This document shows positions 1 to 4,957 of a stretch of DNA of 6,031 nucleotides, piece after piece. Numbering within the stretch: position 1 is the first letter of the stretch; every line of letters begins with the position of its first letter. A program made the position numbers and the translations under genes. The DNA comes from Spirochaetota bacterium (lineage in GTDB: Bacteria > Spirochaetota > JAGLSM01). The notes beneath the pieces are model-generated. The model made no database searches. It was not told the origin of the DNA and saw only the letters and a program-made list of their open reading frames with translations. The DNA is taken from positions 1-6,031 of the forward strand of contig JAGLSM010000138.1 in the NCBI GenBank assembly GCA_023135745.1, read 5' to 3'.

Positions 1-1265
1 CCTGCCAGATATCCATATGACTCCTCACCTCCGACGACAAAGGTATGGGTGGGTTTCCCTGCATTTTTTTCCTCTTCAAAGGCCCTTATCTGCGCGCCGA
101 TATATTTGAATCCTGTTAATGTTACAAAACACGCCGCGCCGTATGCCTCGGCAATTTTTATCTGAAGGTCAGTAGTTACAACGGTCTTTATCACGGCAGC
201 ATTTTCAGGCATTTTATTTTTTGCTTTGAGAATGGAAAGAACATGTTCTATTAACAGACAGCCGGTCTGATTACCGTTTATTAAAACGAATTCGCCTTTC
301 AGGTTTCTGACAGCTATTCCTACGCGGTCAGCGTCAGGGTCAGTAGCAAGGACCAGGTCCGCGTCTTCTTTTTCGGCAAGTTCCACAGCCATTTTCAAGG
401 CGGCTGCTTCTTCAGGATTAGGCTTCTTGACTGTCGGGAAATTTCCGTCAGGTTCCGCCTGTTCTTTGACGGTGAAAACGTTTTTAAAACCGAGATCTGC
501 AAGTATCCTGTTCACAGGCACTTTACCTGCGCCGTGAAGGGGTGTATATACGATTTTTATTGATTCAGCCTGTTTTCCTATGGCTTCCCTGTTTTGAACA
601 AGACTGAGTACCGATTTGACGTAAGATTCTATCAGGGCATCATCTATGTACTCTATCATGCCTTCATCCATCAATTTATCAAAATCACTGTAATCAACAC
701 GTCCAACTTCAACTTTCCTGACCTGTTCAATAATTCCTTTGTCATGAGGAAAAATAACCTGGCAGCCGTCATCCCAATATACCTTGTATCCATTGTAAAT
801 AGCCGGGTTGTGACTTGCTGTAATAACTATACCCGAAGTACAACCGAGTTTTCTTATGGCGTAAGACAGCATCGGGGTCGGCATCAGGGTAGAGTACATA
901 TAGGTCTTGATACCGTTTGATCCGAAGACGCTGGCCGATATTTTTGCAAAATATGAAGAATTATGCCGGGAGTCATAGGCAATCGCTATTCCTTTTTTTA
1001 CCGTATCTTCACCTTGGATCCGTATATATTCAGCCAAGCCTCTGGATGCAGCAGCTATGGTATAGATATTCATGCGGTTAGTTCCAGCAGCCATTATACC
1101 GCGCATACCGCCTGTACCGAATTCAAGGGGTTTATAAAAACGGTCAATTAATTCTTTTTGATCTTCTTTTTCGACAAGTGAATTTATCTCATTAACCGTA
1201 TCCTTATCAAAAGGAGCGTCTGTCCATTTATCGATCAACTTCTGAATATCCGGAGAAATCTGCAT
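1..1265 (-). CDS. Alpha-phosphohexomutase (phosphoglucomutase/phosphomannomutase, PgcA/PGM2-like), 3' end beyond the window
   Basis: This gene is read from my own translation of the minus strand: 421 full codons from ATG at 1265 with no stop before the window edge. Visible family motifs in order are FGTGGMRG (residues 49-56, phosphate-proximal loop), TASHNP (149-154) with Ser151 as the phosphorylated catalytic serine, DPDADR (309-314) as the metal-binding loop, and GGEESYG (412-418) as the sugar-binding loop. The enzyme interconverts hexose 6-phosphate and 1-phosphate in the cytoplasm through a phosphoserine. The N-terminal block with FGTGGMRG and GTNRMN resembles the long PgcA/PGM2 branch, usually about 570-610 residues, so roughly 150-190 residues including the C-terminal phosphate-binding domain should lie to the left. 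The start is set by GAGG six bases upstream; an in-frame GTG at 1277 is possible but lacks a binding site. Glucose, mannose or pentose specificity cannot be decided here. Confidence 0.93.
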   Translation of the reverse strand, partial: MQISPDIQKLIDKWTDAPFDKDTVNEINSLVEKEDQKELIDRFYKPLEFGTGGMRGIMAAGTNRMNIYTIAAASRGLAEYIRIQGEDTVKKGIAIAYDSRHNSSYFAKISASVFGSNGIKTYMYSTLMPTPMLSYAIRKLGCTSGIVITASHNPAIYNGYKVYWDDGCQVIFPHDKGIIEQVRKVEVGRVDYSDFDKLMDEGMIEYIDDALIESYVKSVLSLVQNREAIGKQAESIKIVYTPLHGAGKVPVNRILADLGFKNVFTVKEQAEPDGNFPTVKKPNPEEAAALKMAVELAEKEDADLVLATDPDADRVGIAVRNLKGEFVLINGNQTGCLLIEHVLSILKAKNKMPENAAVIKTVVTTDLQIKIAEAYGAACFVTLTGFKYIGAQIRAFEEEKNAGKPTHTFVVGGEESYGYLA

Positions 1266-1285
1266 TTTAAGCCTCACTAATTATA
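1266..1285 (-). promoter_or_regulatory. Ribosome binding site and possible -10 box of the phosphohexomutase gene
   Basis: On the minus strand GAGG (1275-1272) lies six bases before the ATG at 1265, a normally placed Shine-Dalgarno core that supports this start. A perfect TATAAT occurs at 1285-1280. Taken as a -10 it would start transcription inside or just before the GAGG, and no good -35 lies 16-18 bases upstream, only an A-rich tract. The binding site is well supported; the -10 is doubtful. Confidence 0.5.
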
Positions 1286-1333
1286 CTTATTTTTTTTGTT
1301 TTTAAGATTAACTTTTTATCTGCTTAAAAATAA

Positions 1334-1351
1334 CAATCCTCTAGAGGATTG
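1334..1351. promoter_or_regulatory. 18-bp perfect palindrome, candidate operator ahead of der
   Basis: CAATCCTCTAGAGGATTG is a perfect 18-bp inverted repeat with no spacer, lying in the 118-bp region between the divergent phosphohexomutase and der genes. Its right edge shares three bases with TTGACA (1349-1354), a consensus -35 box pointing at der. A spacerless palindrome is typical of a homodimeric repressor site, and this position would block RNA polymerase. It is not a terminator because no T-run follows it. The binding protein is unknown. Confidence 0.45.
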
Positions 1352-1377
1352 ACAATACTCCAGTTTAATATTAATTT
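1349..1377 (+). promoter_or_regulatory. Possible der promoter: -35 TTGACA with weak -10
   Basis: TTGACA at 1349-1354 is a perfect sigma-70-type -35. The best-spaced -10 (17 bases) is TAATTT at 1372-1377, a poor 3/6 match; TATTAA at 1369-1374 matches 4/6 but at 14-base spacing. If the 17-base pair is used, transcription would begin at about the der ATG at 1384, giving a leaderless or nearly leaderless mRNA. The -35 is seen directly; the assignment is inference. Confidence 0.35.
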
Positions 1378-1383
1378 TCTCCG

Positions 1384-2718
1384 ATGAGTATCCCAAGAGT
1401 TGCAATTGTTGGCAGACCTAATGTCGGTAAATCAACAATCTTTAACAGACTTCTTAAGAAAAAAGAAGCAATAATACATCAAACTCCGGGGATAACCCGT
1501 GACCGTAAGAGCAAGGAATGTCTGCTCCTGGACGAAATTATTTTTCTGACGGATACAGGCGGAATATTTTCTTCAGATGATGATAACTTCATGAATCACA
1601 TAGATTCTCAGGTAAATATCGCTTTAGATGAATCGGATTTTGTGCTTCTTGTTGTGGACGCGCAAGGGTTGACAGGCGGTGACCGTGAACTTGGTGAACT
1701 GGTACGTAAATCCGATAAACCAACACTGGTTGTTGCCAATAAATGTGATAGAATAAAAAATCCTGACGAAATATCGGAATTCTATGAGCTGGGTTTTGAC
1801 TCAATACTAGGGATATCCGCTGAACATAGAATTAATGTAAATCAATTCACAGATTTGCTGTATTCAAAACTAAAAGCCCTTAAACTGTTTAAAAAGGTAA
1901 AAAAAACAGAACCTCAAAATTCTCTTTCATTTTCTCTTATTGGAAGACCGAATGTCGGCAAGTCTTCTCTCCTAAACAAGATATTAAACAAGGACAGGGC
2001 AATAGTAACCCCTATAGCAGGAACAACAAGAGATTCTATTGAGGATCATTTTATTTACAAAGATGTCAATTTCAAAATCATTGACACGGCAGGATTAAGA
2101 CGCAAAAGCAAGGTCAAAGAAAGCATTGAATTCTACAGTACAGTTAGGGCCAAAAAAAGCATTCATGAATCAGACCTTACCGTCCTTCTCATTGAACCCG
2201 GTGAGCTCATTACAGATCAGGATAAAAAAATATGCGATATTGTTTCTAAGGAAGGAAAAAGCCTCGTTTTTGTAATCAATAAATGGGACCTTATTGAAGA
2301 AGAAAATGATGAGACAAAATTTCTACATGAAACAAAAAGCAAAATCAGGTTCCAGTTTCCCGCATTGCATTACGTTCCAATAATAACAATGTCTGCTATA
2401 ACGGGCAGGGGAATAAAAAAGCTCCTAAACCTGCTTCTTCTGGTATACAATAACACAAATTTTCAAATTGATACGCCAAAATTAAACAAGTTTGTTGAAT
2501 CAAGGATTAGAAGACATCTTCCAAGTAAAAAAGGAAAGCAGCTCAAGGTATATTACGCGACTCAGGTAAATACAGCACCTCCGACTTTTATATTTTTTGT
2601 TAACTCAAAAAAAATTGTAACCTCTCAATTTGAACGATACATTACTAATACCATGAGAAATGAGTTTGATTTCAAGGGAACTCCTCTTGTTATAAAATTC
2701 AAAGACAGGCAGGCATGA
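1384..2718 (+). CDS. der: Ribosome-associated GTPase Der (EngA)
   Basis: The 444-residue protein has two tandem TrmE/Era-like G domains plus a C-terminal KH-like domain, an arrangement specific to Der, which acts late in 50S subunit assembly. G domain 1 has the P-loop GRPNVGKST (10-18), TPGITRD (34-40, switch I), DTGG (57-60), NKCD (119-122) and SAE (145-147). A Lys-rich linker (about 165-180) leads to G domain 2 with GRPNVGKSS (187-195), AGTTRD (212-217), DTAG (234-237), NKWD (299-302) and SAITG (337-341). The KH-like domain runs from about 360 to 440 and includes PPTFIFFVN. All nucleotide-binding motifs are intact and the length is normal (about 430-490). The ATG is the only in-frame start near the P-loop because an in-frame TAA lies at 1372. 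No Shine-Dalgarno sequence precedes it; the bases just upstream are TTTTCTCCG. It overlaps gpsA downstream by four bases. Confidence 0.98.
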   Translation: MSIPRVAIVGRPNVGKSTIFNRLLKKKEAIIHQTPGITRDRKSKECLLLDEIIFLTDTGGIFSSDDDNFMNHIDSQVNIALDESDFVLLVVDAQGLTGGDRELGELVRKSDKPTLVVANKCDRIKNPDEISEFYELGFDSILGISAEHRINVNQFTDLLYSKLKALKLFKKVKKTEPQNSLSFSLIGRPNVGKSSLLNKILNKDRAIVTPIAGTTRDSIEDHFIYKDVNFKIIDTAGLRRKSKVKESIEFYSTVRAKKSIHESDLTVLLIEPGELITDQDKKICDIVSKEGKSLVFVINKWDLIEEENDETKFLHETKSKIRFQFPALHYVPIITMSAITGRGIKKLLNLLLLVYNNTNFQIDTPKLNKFVESRIRRHLPSKKGKQLKVYYATQVNTAPPTFIFFVNSKKIVTSQFERYITNTMRNEFDFKGTPLVIKFKDRQA

Positions 2719-3725
2719 AAAAGAAACGTCATCCTAAAACAGTGGCTGTCCTTGGCGGAGGCAGCTGGGGCACAGCGCTTGCGATTACATTTTCCGAACG
2801 GCACAAGGTCATTATCTGGGAGTTTGATAAGACCCAGGTGGAAACCATAAAGAAGGACCGCCGTAATAAAAAATTCCTACCCATTGTCTCATTCCCGGAT
2901 AGCCTTGAAATAACCAACAATATTTCAGAAGCCATAGAAAACGCCTCTATAGTTGTTTTTGCTGTCCCATCTCACGTTCTGCGGTCTGTAGCTGTACTGG
3001 CGGAACCGTATATAAACAAAAAGCAATACCTGGTTTCAGTTACCAAGGGAATCGAAAATGAAACTCTCCTTACAATGACAGGCGTTCTGAATGATGTAAT
3101 AAAAAGGAAAAAGGGTGTCATAGCACTATCCGGCCCGACACATGCCGAAGAACTGGCAAAGCACCTTCCAACAGCAATTGTAGCGGCATCTAAAAGTTCC
3201 TGGCATGCCAAGACTATCCAAAAACATTTTATGACTCCTTATTTCAGGATTTATACAAACACCGATGTAATCGGCGTTGAAATTGGAGCCGCATTAAAAA
3301 ATGTAATTGCCATTGCCGCGGGAATCAGCACCGGATTGAATTTTGGAGACAATACACTTGCGGCCATAATAACACGCGGACTTGCCGAAATAAGACGTCT
3401 CGGAATAAAAATGGGAGCCAGAGAAAAAACCTTTTCCGGATTATCAGGGATTGGGGACCTGGTTGTAACATGCACAAGTAAATATAGCAGAAACCGAAAA
3501 CTGGGCGTTATGCTTGGTCATGGAAGGAAATTAAAAGATATTCTCTCCGAAATGACACAGATTGCTGAAGGGGTTAAAAACACAATCAGCGCCATCGAAC
3601 TTTCGGAAAAATACGACATTGAAATGCCTCTTTCCTCCGGCATTTATGCTATTTTGTATAAAAAAATGTCAGCGCGCAATCTGGGTCATATGTTAATGAC
3701 AAGACAGCCCAAGAGCGAAAATTAA
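2715..3725 (+). CDS. gpsA: Glycerol-3-phosphate dehydrogenase [NAD(P)+]
   Basis: The 336-residue cytoplasmic enzyme reduces dihydroxyacetone phosphate to sn-glycerol-3-phosphate, the backbone precursor of phospholipids. The N-terminal Rossmann fold shows GGGSWGTA (14-21) for the dinucleotide. TKGIE (110-114) carries a conserved Lys (111), and SGPTHAEE (139-146) is the GpsA form of the GPS/T-x-AEE motif. The C-terminal helical domain has GVEIGAALKNVIAIAAGI (187-204) with catalytic Lys195, GDNTLAA (211-217) followed by ITRGLAEIRRLG, and GLSGIGDLVVTC (242-253) with the following SRNRKLG (258-264) for substrate phosphate. Length and motifs are complete. The start overlaps the der stop in ATGA with only a weak AGG (2711-2713) ahead of it, so translation is probably coupled to der. 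The short basic N-terminus (MKKKRHPK) is a minor extension and not a signal peptide. No T-rich terminator follows. Confidence 0.97.
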   Translation: MKKKRHPKTVAVLGGGSWGTALAITFSERHKVIIWEFDKTQVETIKKDRRNKKFLPIVSFPDSLEITNNISEAIENASIVVFAVPSHVLRSVAVLAEPYINKKQYLVSVTKGIENETLLTMTGVLNDVIKRKKGVIALSGPTHAEELAKHLPTAIVAASKSSWHAKTIQKHFMTPYFRIYTNTDVIGVEIGAALKNVIAIAAGISTGLNFGDNTLAAIITRGLAEIRRLGIKMGAREKTFSGLSGIGDLVVTCTSKYSRNRKLGVMLGHGRKLKDILSEMTQIAEGVKNTISAIELSEKYDIEMPLSSGIYAILYKKMSARNLGHMLMTRQPKSEN

Positions 3726-3736
3726 TAAAAATACGA

Positions 3737-3772
3737 TTTCATGGATTGACATGAAAGATTAGATACTATAAA
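3737..3772 (+). promoter_or_regulatory. Candidate promoter of the MerR-family gene with an inverted repeat over the -35
   Basis: TTGACA at 3746-3751 is a perfect -35, and TATAAA at 3767-3772 (5/6 match) is the best -10, with a short 15-base spacer; TAAATT at 3769-3774 gives 17 bases but a poorer match. The -35 is enclosed by a 7-bp inverted repeat, TTTCATG (3737-3743) and CATGAAA (3750-3756), with a six-base spacer. Transcription would begin near 3779, giving a leader of about 100 bases. The boxes and repeat are seen directly; promoter and operator roles are inferred. Confidence 0.45.
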
Positions 3773-3817
3773 TTATATCAAGTACCTGATTCACTATTGT
3801 ACTATATCTGTTGTGTT

Positions 3818-3868
3818 CATGTCGTCATAAAGTATTAATGACATGCTTTTAAAGAAAAACTTTTAAAG
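3818..3868. repeat. Leader repeats before the MerR-family gene: one inverted repeat and one direct repeat
   Basis: CATGTC (3818-3823) and GACATG (3840-3845) form a perfect six-base inverted repeat, extendable to eight pairs with one G-U, around a 12-base AT-rich loop. It is followed by a direct repeat of CTTTTAAAG at 3846-3854 and 3860-3868, spaced 14 bases between starts. The second copy reaches the potential GTG start. These could be binding sites or an RNA fold around the start; either role is inference. Confidence 0.4.
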
Positions 3869-3879
3869 TGAAAGAGATC

Positions 3880-4485
3880 ATGGATAATTTACCCACAATC
3901 CCGGAAGGTAAAGTAAATTTCTCGATTGGTGAAGTAGCCGATATGCTGGGTATTAATGCCTCTACAATCAGATTCTGGGAAAAGGAATTTGACATCCTTG
4001 TCCCGCGTAAGGAATCCGGACGAAGAGTATATAACAGATCAGATATTTCAATAGTCAAAAAGATTTACAAACTGCTCTATAAGGATAACCTGAAAATAAA
4101 AGGCGCCAAGCAGGTTCTTGAAAACGGAGGAATACTGCCTTCTTCTGAAGATATTCCAAATGAACCTGTTATAAATGATCCATTGCCTGAATCAGTCAAA
4201 ACACACCCATTATCTGAATCTCATCCTCCGGCCTCAGGTAACCACCAAAATCAATCAGCGCCCTCTGCGCCGGTATTAAATAAACCGGAACAAATTCCTC
4301 AGGCAAGCAATCAGCAAGCAGATAACAATAACCTTATAAATGAAAAACCGGCCGTTTTAAATTCAACCCCGCAAAATATCTCTACACAAGCCACTGAAAA
4401 GGTCGAACAAAAGGTCAAAGACCGTGAAATTCAATACATAATAAGCGAATTAAAAAAAATTCAGTCCATTCTCCAGGACGGGTAA
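3880..4485 (+). CDS. MerR-family DNA-binding regulator with long disordered C-terminal tail
   Basis: From ATG at 3880 the protein has 201 residues. Residues 14-82 form a MerR-type winged helix-turn-helix: FSIGEVADMLGI (14-25), TIRFWEKEFD (29-38), a wing around RKESGRRVYN, then DISIVKKIYKLL and a helix rich in Lys. Residues 86 to about 168 are rich in Pro, Gln, Asn and Ser and look disordered. The last 30 residues (REIQYIISELKKIQSILQ) fit an amphipathic helix that may dimerise. There are no Cys residues to suggest metal sensing and no effector domain. The GTG at 3868 would add four residues; neither start has a good Shine-Dalgarno, but ATG has AAAGAG three bases upstream, so I prefer it. Similar short MerR proteins occur next to housekeeping genes in Desulfobacterota and Bacteroidetes; their targets are mostly unknown, and the target here cannot be told. 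Confidence 0.88.
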   Translation: MDNLPTIPEGKVNFSIGEVADMLGINASTIRFWEKEFDILVPRKESGRRVYNRSDISIVKKIYKLLYKDNLKIKGAKQVLENGGILPSSEDIPNEPVINDPLPESVKTHPLSESHPPASGNHQNQSAPSAPVLNKPEQIPQASNQQADNNNLINEKPAVLNSTPQNISTQATEKVEQKVKDREIQYIISELKKIQSILQDG

Positions 4486-4494
4486 TTTGTATTT

Positions 4495-4530
4495 AACCTC
4501 ACCTAGCCCCTTCCCTCGAGGGAAGGGGAA
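4495..4530 (+). repeat. Left hairpin unit of a REP/MITE-like inverted pair
   Basis: The unit begins AACCTCACCTAG and continues into a perfect 22-bp palindrome at 4507-4528 (CCCCTTCCCT, CG centre, then its complement), ending in GGGGAA. It is far more GC-rich than the DNA around it. The reverse complement of 4735-4775 matches it from AACCT to GGGGAA with a five-base length difference. No T-run follows, so it is a poor intrinsic terminator for the gene ending at 4485. Confidence 0.75.
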
Positions 4531-4734
4531 TCGATGGAAATAGAATTATTTATTTGGAACTTATTCGTGAACAGAAAATCAAAAAGTAAAAACCGGCATT
4601 TGCAAAATGCTATGTACTAAAATAACAGATTTATAGGAAATTACTCTCTAAAAAATTCGGAACAAACAAGCTTATAGGATTTCATTCACGAATACAGCAA
4701 TCTGCATTACCCTGATGATGACTAAAGTAAAAAG
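4531..4734. other. AT-rich core between the two hairpin units, no gene
   Basis: These 204 bases hold no plausible coding frame. They contain a perfect 10-bp inverted repeat, TATTCGTGAA (4562-4571) and TTCACGAATA (4685-4694). They also contain a small hairpin GCATTT-GCA-AAATGC (4596-4610) and an 8-bp direct repeat TTATAGGA (4631-4638 and 4672-4679). The nested inverted repeats fit the inside of a small non-coding mobile element or a folded RNA. No function can be assigned. Confidence 0.5.
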
Positions 4735-4775
4735 TTCCCCATTCCCTGTAGGGAAGGGGGATAGAGGGTTAGGTT
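4735..4775 (-). repeat. Right hairpin unit of the REP/MITE-like inverted pair
   Basis: TTCCCCATTCCCT, a two-base loop GT and AGGGAAGGGGG form an 11-position stem (4737-4747 with 4750-4760) with one A-G mismatch, followed by ATAGAGGGTTAGGTT. Read on the minus strand it begins AACCTAACCC and ends GGGGAA, like the left unit. The two units point towards each other across a 204-base core. I could not see a convincing target-site duplication outside them. Confidence 0.75.
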
Positions 4776-4790
4776 TGCCCAACGTCATAA

Positions 4791-4829
4791 TTTAAATGAT
4801 TTGAAAACCCATCATAATTCTAGTAAATT
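4791..4829 (+). promoter_or_regulatory. Candidate promoter(s) of the tRNA-Pro gene
   Basis: Two overlapping sigma-70-like pairs precede the tRNA. One is TTGAAA (4801-4806) and TAAATT (4824-4829) with a 17-base spacer, placing the start about four bases before the tRNA. The other is TTTAAA (4791-4796) and CATAAT (4813-4818) with a 16-base spacer. Either is plausible, and the sequence alone does not decide between them. A promoter here would lie just outside the right hairpin unit. Confidence 0.4.
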
Positions 4830-4839
4830 AAATGCTTTA

Positions 4840-4912
4840 CGGGCTGTGGCGCAGTTGGTAGCGCACATGACTGGGGGTCATGGGGCCGCTGGTTCAAGTC
4901 CAGTCAGCCCGA
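4840..4912 (+). tRNA. tRNA-Pro, anticodon GGG
   Basis: A full cloverleaf can be drawn. The acceptor stem CGGGCTG (4840-4846) pairs with CAGCCCG (4905-4911), with A4912 as discriminator. The D arm is GCGC (4849-4852) and GCGC (4861-4864) around AGTTGGTA. The anticodon stem CATGA/TCATG encloses CTGGGGG, giving anticodon GGG at 4873-4875. The variable loop is GGGCC, and the T arm is GCTGG-TTCAAGT-CCAGT with one G-T pair. The C1-G72 pair is a hallmark of bacterial tRNA-Pro. GGG reads CCC and CCU codons. The CCA end is not encoded (GAA follows the discriminator), so a CCA-adding enzyme must complete it. Confidence 0.97.
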
Positions 4913-4913
4913 G

Positions 4914-4957
4914 AAAAAAGCCGGTCTATGTATGTCTTCATAGATCGGCTTTTATTA
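4914..4957. terminator. Bidirectional intrinsic terminator between tRNA-Pro and the aminotransferase gene
   Basis: The left arm 4916-4930 (AAAAGCCGGTCTATG) pairs with 4939-4953 (CATAGATCGGCTTTT) in a 15-bp stem with one G-U, around an eight-base loop. On the plus strand the stem ends in TTTT then ATTATTT, stopping tRNA transcription. On the minus strand it ends in a run of six T (complement of 4914-4919), stopping the convergent aminotransferase transcript. The stem begins one base past that gene's stop codon. It separates two converging units. Confidence 0.9.

Noticed and set aside
594..1151. Two plus-strand open frames (594-920 and 963-1151)
   Set aside because: They lie antisense to the phosphohexomutase, whose catalytic motifs are unbroken across this span, and their products show no recognisable family.
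1288..1303. T-rich run in the der upstream region as a terminator tail
   Set aside because: No hairpin precedes it on the plus strand, and both flanking genes start here and transcribe outward.
3843..3866. Seven-codon upstream frame (MLLKKNF) ending just before the MerR gene
   Set aside because: It has no ribosome binding site and no regulatory codon run, and such a short frame is expected by chance.
4507..4528. Palindrome as intrinsic terminator of the MerR gene
   Set aside because: No T-run follows on either strand, and a similar inverted unit is present at 4735-4775, so a repeat family explains it better.
4840..4912. tRNA-Pro as an integration site of a mobile island
   Set aside because: No integrase gene and no second copy of the tRNA 3' end occur in the window; the downstream gene is a normal chromosomal type behind a shared terminator.
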